Shown here piece by piece: positions 25,884 through 34,783 of a stretch of DNA of 64,000 nt. A program made the translations under genes and the position numbers. Source of the DNA: Psychrobacillus sp044762745 (GTDB lineage Bacteria > Bacillota > Bacilli > Bacillales_A > Planococcaceae); assembly GCF_044762745.1 (NCBI RefSeq), contig NZ_JBIWEX010000027.1, positions 1-64,000 of the forward strand, in the 5' to 3' direction. Below the pieces are notes generated by a model. That model ran no database searches, was not told the DNA's origin, and was given only the letters and a program-made list of their open reading frames with translations. Position 1 is the stretch's first letter. Every line of letters begins with the position of its first letter.

Positions 25884-26945
25884 TTGCGTAATTTATTTGT
25901 AAGGGAAAGCGGGAATTATAAAACTTCCTATAGCGACGATATGAAGTTGTTTGGGACTACTGGAGCTAAAGTTAAAGCCCTACTCATTGTGCTTATCGTT
26001 CTCTCATTGCCTCTTTTGGTGTCCAACTACTGGATAGGACTGCTCACATTATGTGCAATTGCGTCTGTTGGGGCAATCGGTCTTAATATTTTGACCGGCT
26101 TAACTGGCCAAATATCGATAGGAGTAGGAGCTTTTCTAGGGGTGGGAGGTTATACTTCAGCAATATTGACATCCACTTATGGCTTGAGCTTTTGGATTGC
26201 GTTGCCAATAGCAGGAATTGTAACGGCTCTAATAGGCGGTCTATTTGGGATTCCGTCATTACGCTTGAAGGGCTTGTACTTAGCAATTGCCACCCTAGCT
26301 GCTCAAGTCATTATTCTTTTTGTTATTAGTAGGTGGAATAGTGTAACAGGTGGAACCGCAGGAATGATCCTTAACCGACCTACAATTGGGGAGTTTTCTT
26401 TATCAAGTAATACAGGTTATTACTATTTATGTGCAATTATTCTTTTATTAACTATATTGTATGCAACAAATTTGATAAGAACACGAACTGGTAGAGCTTT
26501 TTTAGCGGTCCGTGATCGTGATATTGCAGCACAAATTATGGGGATTAATCTATTCCAATATAAAGTAATGGCATTTGCTATAAGTTCCTTTTTTGTAGGA
26601 ATTGCTGGTGCGTTATTAGCGCATTACACGATGATTGTTAGCCCGGAACTTTATAGTTTTCATGTATCGATAGAATATTTGGCTATGATCTTAATCGGAG
26701 GCTTAGGTAGTATATTTGGTTCCATTTTGGGCGCTGTTTTTATTACACTTTTGCCGGTAAGTTTAAGTTCCATCATTGACGTTTTAGCTGCTTTTGCGCC
26801 GGATTTGTACCAACTGCTTTCCGCTTTTAAAGACTTTGTATTTGGTGTAGTAATTATTTTGTTTTTAATATTTGAACCAGGTGGGTTAGCTCATATTTGG
26901 CTCAATATGAAGAATTATTTTAAATTATGGCCATTTTCTTATTAG
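25884..26945 (+). CDS. branched-chain-type ABC transporter permease (LivM-like)
   Basis: This second permease has 353 residues from a TTG at 25884, 4 bp after livH and preceded by GAGAGGGTG; an in-frame ATG at 25842 lies inside livH. LNILTGLTGQISIGVGAFLGVG, FLAVRDRDIAAQIMGIN (coupling loop) and AMILIGGLGSIFGSILGA are LivM hallmarks. A 40-residue cytoplasmic N-terminus precedes the first helix. It forms the membrane channel with LivH. Confidence 0.9.
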   Translation: MRNLFVRESGNYKTSYSDDMKLFGTTGAKVKALLIVLIVLSLPLLVSNYWIGLLTLCAIASVGAIGLNILTGLTGQISIGVGAFLGVGGYTSAILTSTYGLSFWIALPIAGIVTALIGGLFGIPSLRLKGLYLAIATLAAQVIILFVISRWNSVTGGTAGMILNRPTIGEFSLSSNTGYYYLCAIILLLTILYATNLIRTRTGRAFLAVRDRDIAAQIMGINLFQYKVMAFAISSFFVGIAGALLAHYTMIVSPELYSFHVSIEYLAMILIGGLGSIFGSILGAVFITLLPVSLSSIIDVLAAFAPDLYQLLSAFKDFVFGVVIILFLIFEPGGLAHIWLNMKNYFKLWPFSY

Positions 26946-26976
26946 TAGTATGTGTTTATAAAAGAGGGGGATATTC

Positions 26977-28200
26977 GTGAAAATTAGAAAAAGTATGTTT
27001 ACAAGCTTGTTAATGGGAATAATATTCGTTTTATTGCTTGGTGCATGTTCAGATGAAAAGGTAGCAGTAAATGGAGAAGTGAAAAAAGGGGATAGAACAG
27101 TTGTAATAGGTGGACTTTACGATATTACTGGAGGAACTGGTGATGTAGGGACGCCATATGCAGAAGGGGAGCAAGCGTATTTCAAGTATTTAAAGAGTAA
27201 AGGTGGAGTAGATGGACTAACGATTGAGTTGACCGGAAAAGACTATGCTTATGAAATTCCTCAAGCGCAGAAAATTTATCAGGAACTTCGTGATAAGGAA
27301 AAGGTTTCTGCTGTACTTGGTTGGGGAACTGGTGATACGGAAGCTTTGCGTCAACAAGTAGCTAGTGATAAGCTACCATTCATGTCTGCTTCCTATTCAG
27401 AGAACTTAAAGAGTCTAGAGGAAAGTCCATATAACTTCTTGGCTGCCGCATCTTATTCAGACCAAGGGCGCTCCGCATTGAAATGGATTAAAGACAATCA
27501 TAAAGGATCTGATCCAACAGTGGCGCTATTATACAATGATACTGCATTTGGACGTTCGCCGATTGAAGATATTAAAGCATATGGCGTGGAAATAGGAGTG
27601 AAAATTGTGGATGAGCAAATCGTTGATGTGCGAGCAACAGAAGCACAATCTCAATTGCTAAACATGCAAAAGAAAAATCCTGACTATGCCATTATTCAAG
27701 AAACATGGGGAGCGACAGCAACCATATTAAGAGATGCTAATACGCTTGGAATTGAAACGCAATTTATCGGATTGAATTGGGCATCTGGTGAAGGAGTAAT
27801 TGATATTGTTGGTGCTGACATTGCGGAAGGATATATAGGAATTCTTTCACATGCAATGCCATCAGAAGATCTTCCGGGAATGGCTGATATAAAAGAGTAT
27901 CTAGATGCAGAGGGGAAGACTTTGGAAGACATAAACCAAAAATTCATTCAAGGATGGACAACTGCCAAAATTTTAGTAGCTGGAATTCAGGAAGCTGCTA
28001 AAAATCATCCGGATGGTGTTTTAACTGGGGAAGAAATTCGTTCAGGTCTGGAGTCTTTAAAGGATTTGGATCTTGGTGGTTTAGGAGCTCCTGTAAGCTT
28101 TAGTGCAGATAGCCATACAGGTACTGAAAAGACACGTCTTGGTATTGTAAAGGGTGGGAAATGGGAGCCGTTAACTGATTATTTCAGCCACAAAGATTAA
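26977..28200 (+). CDS. substrate-binding lipoprotein (LivK-like)
   Basis: This is a 407-residue periplasmic-binding-type protein anchored as a lipoprotein: the signal peptide ends in LLGAC, with Cys24 as the lipidated residue. The ligand fold is seen in TVVIGGLYDITGGTGDVGTPYAEGE, VSAVLGWGTGDTEALRQQ, and VALLYNDTAFGRSPIEDI. This belongs to the Leu/Ile/Val-binding group (type I), which also binds amides, aromatic acids and other carboxylates. GTG 26977 follows AGAGGGGG. Confidence 0.9.
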   Translation: MKIRKSMFTSLLMGIIFVLLLGACSDEKVAVNGEVKKGDRTVVIGGLYDITGGTGDVGTPYAEGEQAYFKYLKSKGGVDGLTIELTGKDYAYEIPQAQKIYQELRDKEKVSAVLGWGTGDTEALRQQVASDKLPFMSASYSENLKSLEESPYNFLAAASYSDQGRSALKWIKDNHKGSDPTVALLYNDTAFGRSPIEDIKAYGVEIGVKIVDEQIVDVRATEAQSQLLNMQKKNPDYAIIQETWGATATILRDANTLGIETQFIGLNWASGEGVIDIVGADIAEGYIGILSHAMPSEDLPGMADIKEYLDAEGKTLEDINQKFIQGWTTAKILVAGIQEAAKNHPDGVLTGEEIRSGLESLKDLDLGGLGAPVSFSADSHTGTEKTRLGIVKGGKWEPLTDYFSHKD

Positions 28201-28243
28201 TGAATGGATACAAATAAATGACTTTAGTGGAGAGGAGAATAAG

Positions 28244-29032
28244 ATGCTCCATGTAAATAATATTGAAGCGGTCTACTCGAAAATCATATTAGCCTTGAAA
28301 GGGATGTCGCTTCATGTACCAGAGGGAAAGATTGTAGCGCTTTTAGGAAGCAATGGAGCAGGAAAATCGACAACCTTAAAGTCGATTTCAGGGCTGCTTT
28401 CCGGTGACAGGGGACAAATAACGGCTGGTACAATCGAGTTTCAGGGGAAAAATTTGAACAATATTACGCCTGATGTAATTGTAAAGAATGGCATATTTCT
28501 TTGTATGGAAGGGCGGCATGTATTTAGAGATTTAACCATCGAGGAAAATTTAATGGCGGGGGCTTATTCACGAAAGGATCGTACCAATATTAAAGCAGAT
28601 ATGGAAAAGATATTCGTCTATTTTCCAAAACTAAAAGCTTTACGCTCAAGAAAAGCAGGTTATTTGTCTGGTGGAGAGCAACAAATGCTTGCAATTGGTA
28701 GGGGGATTATGGCAAAACCAAAGCTATTATTACTGGATGAACCATCTTTGGGGATTGCACCGTTACTTGTAAAAGAAATTTTTCAAATCATTAAGAGAAT
28801 CAATCAAGAAGAGGGTACTTCCATGTTAGTAGTGGAGCAAAATGCTAATATTGCCCTGTCCATTGCTGACTATGGATATATTATGGAGAATGGTAGGGTC
28901 GTCATGCAAGGAAATGCGGACTATCTATTATCAAATGAAGAGGTTCGCGAGCATTATTTAGGTATAGGAAAAGAGGAAAAGAACTATAAAGAGAATAAAG
29001 TATATAGACGTCGACAAAGAGTAGTATGGTAA
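28244..29032 (+). CDS. branched-chain-type ABC transporter ATPase (LivF-like)
   Basis: The second ATPase of the importer has 262 residues. Walker A is GSNGAGKSTT, the signature LSGGEQQMLAIGRGIM, Walker B LLLLDEPSLGIAP and H-loop VVEQNANIAL. The C-terminal 20 residues are strongly basic (VYRRRQRVVW), unusual for LivF. AGAGGAG precedes ATG 28244. It is the last gene of the operon. Confidence 0.9.
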   Translation: MLHVNNIEAVYSKIILALKGMSLHVPEGKIVALLGSNGAGKSTTLKSISGLLSGDRGQITAGTIEFQGKNLNNITPDVIVKNGIFLCMEGRHVFRDLTIEENLMAGAYSRKDRTNIKADMEKIFVYFPKLKALRSRKAGYLSGGEQQMLAIGRGIMAKPKLLLLDEPSLGIAPLLVKEIFQIIKRINQEEGTSMLVVEQNANIALSIADYGYIMENGRVVMQGNADYLLSNEEVREHYLGIGKEEKNYKENKVYRRRQRVVW

Positions 29033-29168
29033 TCTCATTTTAATGATCTGGTCATGCCAGTAGAAAAGAGTATGTTCACATCACCATCCCAAATTCGATA
29101 AGATGAGGATTTTTTCGGTATGCTATTTAGTTAATTGTAGAAATCGTAAAAGGCTACAAATGAATGAA

Positions 29169-29215
29169 AGTACCAGGTTACTATAAAAATTAGGACTATT
29201 ATAGAGCCTGGTACT
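29169..29215. terminator. imperfect hairpin between converging operons
   Basis: AGTACCAGG pairs with CCTGGTACT, and an imperfect CTATAA/TATTATAG extension lies inside. It sits between the Liv operon and the kinase gene, which converge. Neither flank has a strong T-run. Confidence 0.5.
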
Positions 29216-29226
29216 AATTATTGAAC

Positions 29227-29796
29227 TTAATCTATGGTGCTTTTCCAACCATTATAAAGAGATGGATTAAGATTCTTTACATGTTGCATGAACTCTTCTA
29301 AATACCCTTTTTTTTCTAATCCTTTGAATAACTTAGTAGGATTAGATCTAAACGAGCCAAATGCCCTCTTAAGATCGATTACTTTTACTTCCATATTTTC
29401 ATTAAACAAAATATGACGAACCTCTGTATCACGTCTCTCAAATCCTACTCTTTCCAATTCAGTCAACATAGCTAGAATTTTTTTCACTATTGGTTCAGGC
29501 AGTTGCTTCTCTATTTTTAGATACTGAGGAAGAGAGATTCCTTTCACATACTCCATAACTATATAGTTTGGTCCATCCTCGTAAAGTCGGGGAATAACAG
29601 GAGATGATTGTCCCGCTTGTAGCGCTTTCAGTTCTAATTCTTTCGTTTGCTCTTTTTCAAAAATTTTAACGCAACGGTCTGCTGTCAATTGAAAAACAGA
29701 TCCATCTGCTCCTTTTCCTATCAGTTTATATTTCTTTAAATTCTTAGTACTAGGTTTTCCCTTATTCTTTGCTACTATTGCCGAAAACTCTTCCAT
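29227..29796 (-). CDS. small protein-kinase-like protein
   Basis: This is a 189-residue minimal kinase fold similar in size to B. subtilis YrzF. The glycine loop is IGKGADGSVFQL, the ATP-binding Lys is in DRCVKIFEK, and the hinge is YIVMEYVKGISL. The catalytic loop is RRDTEVRHILFN, not HRDxxxxN, and the metal-binding block is KVIDLKRAF, not DFG. It keeps the RxD and D residues, so activity is possible but not certain. AGGGGGTG lies before ATG 29796. It is the last gene of the PIG-L/GT4/ATP-grasp operon, 36 bp after the APH-fold kinase. Confidence 0.75.
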   Translation of the reverse strand: MEEFSAIVAKNKGKPSTKNLKKYKLIGKGADGSVFQLTADRCVKIFEKEQTKELELKALQAGQSSPVIPRLYEDGPNYIVMEYVKGISLPQYLKIEKQLPEPIVKKILAMLTELERVGFERRDTEVRHILFNENMEVKVIDLKRAFGSFRSNPTKLFKGLEKKGYLEEFMQHVKNLNPSLYNGWKSTID

Positions 29797-29832
29797 TACT
29801 TATACACCCCCTTACTATTAAAAAAAATTGTA

Positions 29833-30903
29833 TTAATATAATCCGAGTTCTTGTCCCCAAGTCGTAATTTTTTCCAAGTATCTTTTTAGAAGTACACTTT
29901 TTTCTCCCCTTAACACCCTGCGAAGGTGATTAAGCAGCCTTTTCTCTAAAGTTCTCTGTAAATAAGTCATTTTTAGAAGTTGTAGTGGATCTGTTTGAAA
30001 TGTAATCCCGTGCTTTTTCATTTCTTCACTGTATAAATGGACACAATGTTTTCGAATCTCATCTGCATCCTTATGCCAATCCGTTCGAAAATCGATTAAT
30101 ATTTCGACTAAAACGACAAGATCAAACCAAACAGGAGCATATTTTGCAGATTCCCAATCGACCAATCGAATTTGCCAATCTTGATCTTTTCTTGCATTGT
30201 GACAGCTAATATTATGAACATGAAGATCTCCATGTATAATACTCTGTCCATTTTGCATAATTTCTGGGAAATAGATGGGGCCTTTTTTCAATATTTGTTG
30301 AATGATATTATAGCTAGGCGCCACTACTTCCCTTAAACTAGGATCTTTCATTGCTAAATCAAGGTATTTCTTCGTATTTTTTATATGTTTGTTTCGCTCT
30401 GAAGCCATCGACTTTGAATGATAATTGGGGAGCCAAGAACCAAAAACTTCTCCATGCTGGAAAATACGATTCTCAAATGTCTGTGCATGAAACCTCGCCA
30501 CGATTGGAATGATTTGATCATAGTGTTTTGGGACGAGGGTAATTTGCCCCCGTAATGGCTCCACATATTCTATAAATATCCAGGTTTCATTCGTATTTAC
30601 ATTCGATTCGACCCAATATACTTTTGGCATAAACTCATGCAGAATTTTATTTGCTTTTAAATACATATTAATTTCAACTGTATGATTTTCATTTAGTGGC
30701 GGTTTGTAAATTTTAAGCACAATTGGAATGGATTCCACTTTATCCTTAATCATCAGTTTCCATATACTCGTTTTTTCACGTGAATTTTTGAGACATTCTA
30801 TTTGTGTGTCAACTAGTTCGACATTTTTACCGAGAACATCTTCAAACTTGTCTTTCCAACTAAAATGCTGCCACTGTCTTATGATCTCATCGCTACTGCT
30901 CAT
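29833..30903 (-). CDS. APH-fold phosphotransferase (CotS-like)
   Basis: The 356-residue protein belongs to the aminoglycoside phosphotransferase/choline kinase fold. IVLKIYKPPL supplies the N-lobe Lys, IIHGDLHVHNISCHN the catalytic loop with Asp and Asn, and RLVDWESAKYAPVWFDL the metal-binding Asp. Spore coat proteins of the CotS group share this fold. AAGGAG 11 bp upstream favours ATG 30903 over an in-frame GTG at 30915. It lies 18 bp after the ATP-grasp gene in a five-gene operon. It may phosphorylate a small molecule or sugar; the substrate is unknown. Confidence 0.75.
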   Translation of the reverse strand: MSSSDEIIRQWQHFSWKDKFEDVLGKNVELVDTQIECLKNSREKTSIWKLMIKDKVESIPIVLKIYKPPLNENHTVEINMYLKANKILHEFMPKVYWVESNVNTNETWIFIEYVEPLRGQITLVPKHYDQIIPIVARFHAQTFENRIFQHGEVFGSWLPNYHSKSMASERNKHIKNTKKYLDLAMKDPSLREVVAPSYNIIQQILKKGPIYFPEIMQNGQSIIHGDLHVHNISCHNARKDQDWQIRLVDWESAKYAPVWFDLVVLVEILIDFRTDWHKDADEIRKHCVHLYSEEMKKHGITFQTDPLQLLKMTYLQRTLEKRLLNHLRRVLRGEKSVLLKRYLEKITTWGQELGLY

Positions 30904-30921
30904 ATGACCATCCACTCCTTT

Positions 30922-32100
30922 TCATCGTCTCCACCATAAATTTCGCAGATGGGATATAAAGCTTCGAATAAATGGAAGTGGGTCATTCCATGCAAACAGG
31001 GCTTCTACTTTTTTCCCTGATAGACCCTTTAACCAGTTGGCGATTGTCATCTTCCCGTTTCTTCGATTTTGAACAAAAGAGATAAAATCTCGGACTAGAT
31101 AAACCCACTTTACGCCTTCCTTTTGACTAGTTACAGGTGATGGGTTTTGATCAGTTAATAACAAATAATATAAGTAGGCCAGGTTAACGCCAACTGCAGT
31201 TGATAATCTTTGTGTGAGTCCGATTCTTGCGTTAATCTCAATAAATTTTAACTCTCCATCTCTTTGATCTCTTTTGAATTCCGTAATCGCTAAACCTTTG
31301 AATTTTAATTCTGAGAGGAAGGATACAGCCTTTTGAATAACTTCTTCATCTCTTTTACTGATGACCATAGCGGAGGAACCAAAAACAGGGGGAAACTGAT
31401 GGATTTTTTGGTTCATCCACATTCCAGTCAAATTCATCTGTTCATCAAAAAGCGTTTTAACCGAATAGATGCATTCTTCATCTCCGGGAACCAATTCTTG
31501 GAGCATCAGTTCACCGAAAGGTCGGTAAATAAGATATTCTTTTCGTAATTCAGATGCCTGCTCTATCATAATTGCTTTTTTGTACAGATTGTGATCAATT
31601 CGCTTACGGAAATCGGCTGATTGGACAGGTTTTAAAATACAAGGGAAGGTGACTTCATTAATAATTTGTTCAAGTTGAGTCTCATCGTGGATAGCCAAGG
31701 TTTTGGGGCATGGAATATTATGCTTTATGGCCAGTTCGTACGTTAATGTCTTATCTAAGACGCTTTCAACGAGAGAGTGCACTGGTAATAAGAAACGATA
31801 GTAACGGAACAAAATGGATCTGTGTTTGGATATAAAATGGACAAAATCATCTGATCCGGCATAGAGAACAGGTTTATTGTTAAAGCTTTTACCGAAGTTA
31901 GTTAGAAAATGAAGTAATTTTTCTTTCTCAGAAACGGGATTAGGACAAATACCACAGGTTGCATGACGTGTTTTACCAATTTCGTATTTACCTTTTATGT
32001 CAAATGCATATACTTTAATTCCTTTTTCTTTCAAACTTCGAACGATACCAATCCCAGTAGCACTTAAATCCAACACAACAGCGGAAATCTCATGTCGCAT
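30922..32100 (-). CDS. ATP-grasp carboxylate-amine ligase-like protein
   Basis: This is a 392-residue ATP-grasp enzyme. The N-terminal Rossmann-like part (AVVLDLSATGIGIVRSL, AFDIKGKYEIGKTRHATC) is followed by the ATP-grasp lobes: DKTLTYELAIKHNIPCPKT, FPCILKPVQSADFRK, MLQELVPGDEECIYSV and FIEINARIGLTQRL, whose Glu/Asn bind Mg-ATP. Such enzymes join a carboxylate to an amine or thiol through an acyl phosphate. It overlaps the GT4 gene by 11 bp, so the two are probably coupled. A C-terminal basic tail ends LRNLWWRR. The substrates are unknown. Confidence 0.8.
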   Translation of the reverse strand: MRHEISAVVLDLSATGIGIVRSLKEKGIKVYAFDIKGKYEIGKTRHATCGICPNPVSEKEKLLHFLTNFGKSFNNKPVLYAGSDDFVHFISKHRSILFRYYRFLLPVHSLVESVLDKTLTYELAIKHNIPCPKTLAIHDETQLEQIINEVTFPCILKPVQSADFRKRIDHNLYKKAIMIEQASELRKEYLIYRPFGELMLQELVPGDEECIYSVKTLFDEQMNLTGMWMNQKIHQFPPVFGSSAMVISKRDEEVIQKAVSFLSELKFKGLAITEFKRDQRDGELKFIEINARIGLTQRLSTAVGVNLAYLYYLLLTDQNPSPVTSQKEGVKWVYLVRDFISFVQNRRNGKMTIANWLKGLSGKKVEALFAWNDPLPFIRSFISHLRNLWWRR

Positions 32101-33442
32101 CTTCTTTCACTCCTTGATATAGAAGTGATTGATAAATTTCTTCAATTTTTTTAACCATATTTGTACTTGTCAAATGCTGATCTGCAAATGCTTTTGCATT
32201 TTGAGCTAGCGTTTTCCTTAAAGTTGAGTCACGTAATAGAAGAGATAATTTTTTGGATAATTGGTGAGCGTTTTTTTGTTCAGCGATTAATCCTGAATGA
32301 TTGTCCTCGATGATTTCCGGTATGCCACCACAATTCGTCGTAATAATTGCTTTTTCGGCAAACATCGCCTCGATAATGGAAATCGGCAATGTATCGCTGG
32401 TGGTCGGTAGTACGAAGATATCAGATCGGCTTAACAATTCAGGAATATCGGTTCTAGTTCCTAGAAAGGATACATTGTCTAATTGTAAAGTGTTAACCTG
32501 ATCTTCTAGCTCTTCTCTCATTTCTCCGTCGCCTACAATCCATACATCAACATTATTAAAATCACTTTTCAATAGAGCGAGAGCTTCAAACAAGTATTTA
32601 TGACCTTTACGTGGACGAAGGCGTGAAATACAAGTAATAACTGTTTTTCCTTTTGGTTTTTTTACCGTTTTTTTAGTGTTCTCTAAGTTAAAATCAATAC
32701 CGGTATAAATTGTTGTCAAATTACTATCCACAGCACCTATGTTTTTTAGAATAGGACGAAAGGCTTCACATAGGATAATCATGTGGTTGGAGCTTACAGT
32801 GGCATTTTGATCCATTGATAAAAAGTAGGATTCTTCCACAGAACCTTTTTCTAATAGATTAAACTGAAGTCTACGATGAGTCATGAAACCATGTGGGGTA
32901 AACAAAAGTGGTTTTTGGTAATATTGATTTATTCTTCCTAGTACATTGGCTGTAAAGCGATCTTGCGCGTGAAAAATATCATATCCTTCTAAATCCATGT
33001 CCCTTAACATCATTTCGTAACTAATTAGACGTACGTTTTGTTTTACTATTTCTTCACTGTAACAACCATAGCGATTATAATAGAATTTTTTCGTTTCTTT
33101 AGAAAATTTCTTTTTCAGTTTTTTAACAATATCTTTTGGGAATTTGTTGGGAGCAATAATATCAACAGAATGCCCCAACTTTTCCAAGCCATTCTTAAGT
33201 GTGGATATATAGTTTTGAAGGCCTCCTACAGCTGGATAGTCCCAAAACGTAGTAATTAATATTCGTAGTTTTTTACTTTTTATCGCTTCAATAGATGGCT
33301 GAGCTATTTTCTTTCTCTTCGCTTTTTTTGTATGTTTTTCTTCATAGGAAGGAGTCACGCCATAGTATTGATCCGTTGCAGAGACCAGATAAGGATCTGG
33401 GAAAGAGAGGGAATGCAGATTATTCTTTTGCTTATCTTTCAT
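32090..33442 (-). CDS. GT4-family glycosyltransferase with basic N-terminal extension
   Basis: This is a GT-B glycosyltransferase of about 450 residues. The first 55 residues are a hydrophilic, Lys-rich extension (KKAKRKKIAQ) before the true fold, RILITTFWDYPAVGGLQNYI. The donor-binding half contains CISRLRPRKGHKYLFEAL, VWIVGDGEMREEL and the E-x7-E block SIIEAMFAEKAIITTNCGGIPEII. I start it at ATG 33442, with AGGAGG 8 bp upstream; it overlaps the PIG-L stop as ATGA. Together with the deacetylase it could make a de-acetylated amino-sugar glycoside. There is no signal peptide, so it is cytoplasmic. Confidence 0.85.
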   Translation of the reverse strand: MKDKQKNNLHSLSFPDPYLVSATDQYYGVTPSYEEKHTKKAKRKKIAQPSIEAIKSKKLRILITTFWDYPAVGGLQNYISTLKNGLEKLGHSVDIIAPNKFPKDIVKKLKKKFSKETKKFYYNRYGCYSEEIVKQNVRLISYEMMLRDMDLEGYDIFHAQDRFTANVLGRINQYYQKPLLFTPHGFMTHRRLQFNLLEKGSVEESYFLSMDQNATVSSNHMIILCEAFRPILKNIGAVDSNLTTIYTGIDFNLENTKKTVKKPKGKTVITCISRLRPRKGHKYLFEALALLKSDFNNVDVWIVGDGEMREELEDQVNTLQLDNVSFLGTRTDIPELLSRSDIFVLPTTSDTLPISIIEAMFAEKAIITTNCGGIPEIIEDNHSGLIAEQKNAHQLSKKLSLLLRDSTLRKTLAQNAKAFADQHLTSTNMVKKIEEIYQSLLYQGVKEDAT

Positions 33443-34095
33443 TTCCAAATCCTCCTAATGATCTCAAAAGCTTCTGCATATTCAGCGCCAATAGTCATAC
33501 CTCGAACTTGGGCTAAATGTTTTACTCCTATATAGGATCTTGGGTGAGGGAATGGTCTCATTTCTACATCATAGAACTGAAGAGCCTCTAGTTTTTTAGT
33601 GATCGTATCTGTAATATCGACATAATAGTTAGGTTTAAAGGACTTATCATCCGTATGATGACTCCATTCACTAGAAGAAACTGTTTCAAAACAAATGAGT
33701 TCAATTGCCTTTTTCCCAGGTAGTGGGCGGGCAGCCGTTAACACAGCTTGAAAAACAATTTGATGATCCTTATTGATGTCTCCATAATGATGGGTAAAGA
33801 TTATAGATGGTTCATATTTCACTACTAGGGATTCAATCTCTTTGGTGATGACATGTAATGGAAAAGTTTCTAATAGTAGATTTGGATATTCTAAGAAAAT
33901 AGACTCCTCTACCCCTAGGTACTTATTTGCATTTAACACCTTTTGTTGCATCTTTTGCTCTTCTTCTTTCCGTCCTTTCGCCATAATAACAGTAATAACT
34001 TTGAATCCATTGTTAATTAGCTTTTTTATCGTGCCGCCGCTGCCGAGGAGCTCATCATCAGGGTGTGCAGCAATTACTAATACTCTTTCGTGCAT
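33439..34095 (-). CDS. PIG-L/LmbE-type deacetylase
   Basis: The 218-residue zinc deacetylase has VLVIAAHPDDELLGSGGT (zinc ligands His and Asp, catalytic Asp) and IFTHHYGDINKDHQ with the third zinc His. The family removes N-acetyl from GlcNAc-type sugars, including bacillithiol precursors (BshB) and glycolipids. AAGAGGG 8 bp upstream selects ATG 34095; an in-frame GTG at 34104 overlaps it. It is the first gene of the operon that continues with GT4, ATP-grasp and two kinase-fold genes. Confidence 0.88.
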   Translation of the reverse strand: MHERVLVIAAHPDDELLGSGGTIKKLINNGFKVITVIMAKGRKEEEQKMQQKVLNANKYLGVEESIFLEYPNLLLETFPLHVITKEIESLVVKYEPSIIFTHHYGDINKDHQIVFQAVLTAARPLPGKKAIELICFETVSSSEWSHHTDDKSFKPNYYVDITDTITKKLEALQFYDVEMRPFPHPRSYIGVKHLAQVRGMTIGAEYAEAFEIIRRIWK

Positions 34096-34122
34096 CTTGT
34101 TCACCCTCTTAAGTTTAGTAGT

Positions 34123-34152
34123 GATTCACTATACTACTCTTGTATGTGAATC
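34123..34152. promoter_or_regulatory. inverted repeat in the promoter region of the PIG-L operon
   Basis: GATTCAC (34123-34129) and GTGAATC (34146-34152) form a dyad with a 16-bp spacer, 28-57 bp upstream of the PIG-L ATG. On the minus strand CATACA falls inside it and resembles the -10 of sigma-E promoters, but the -35 match is poor, so a sporulation promoter is only a possibility. Confidence 0.3.
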
Positions 34153-34175
34153 GATTAATAATGATGCTTGTTGTT

Positions 34176-34456
34176 TTACTTCATTCAGCAGGGGTCCACT
34201 AATCCCGGCTAAATATGGAGTACTCTGGCTAATTTTGTCCCATCCTCCTCCTGCGCTAGGCTCGTCGCAAAAGAACTTTTGCTACAACGCCTGAGTGACC
34301 AACATCCTGTTGGCCAAAGCCTCCGGGGTATGCCATAGATTTTTAGTGGAATTTATGGAGCAATAACTTCTTCGGAGCTGACAGAAGAGAAGAGGAATCA
34401 AATACGTCTAGGCGTATTTGATAATCCTGTAGAAATAGAGTGCGGATTAGACTGAA
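34176..34456. repeat. structured intergenic repeat region, including copy B of the CAAATACG palindrome
   Basis: This stretch has no gene. It starts ACTTCATTCAGCA and ends near GACTGAAGT, weakly inverted ends. Palindromes inside are GCAAAAG-AA-CTTTTGC (34267-34282), CCAACA-TCC-TGTTGG (34299-34313) and TCAAATACG..CGTATTTGA (34398-34421). The part 34318-34422 is a diverged copy of 3332-3412. From 34457 to 34783 I see no further structure except the RBS of the next gene. Confidence 0.55.
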
Positions 34457-34783
34457 GTTGTCCCAAGATTAAATAGTCTATCAATCTCTAAATTGAGTAC
34501 ATTCTACATAATATGTGCTAAAACAAAATGTACCTTGGCTTTCTTCCTATGTTGTGGAAACTTTGTTCTTTAAAAAATGAAAGCGTTAACCGGGTCAACA
34601 CCCCATCGTTCCTGTTATTACTCTCCGTTTAAGATGTCTAAAAGAAGTGCAAATCCATTGTGCCATGTCAGCGAATTAAATCTTGTCATATAATTGATAT
34701 CTCCTTCTCACAATTCTGCAATAGTATTGTCATCTTTAGATGTTAGACTAAGTAGCGTTAGTGAAAAGGAGGAAATTCATTTT

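Noticed and set aside
30922..34095. Calling the PIG-L/GT4/ATP-grasp genes bacillithiol synthesis
   Set aside because: The enzyme types match BshA and BshB in outline, but there is no BshC, the GT4 has an unusual extension and kinase-fold genes are present; the label would overreach.
34560..34783. Riboswitch (c-di-AMP type) upstream of the LysM-3D gene
   Set aside because: Such leaders are known before cell-wall hydrolase genes, but I could not find the conserved core motifs in this spacer.
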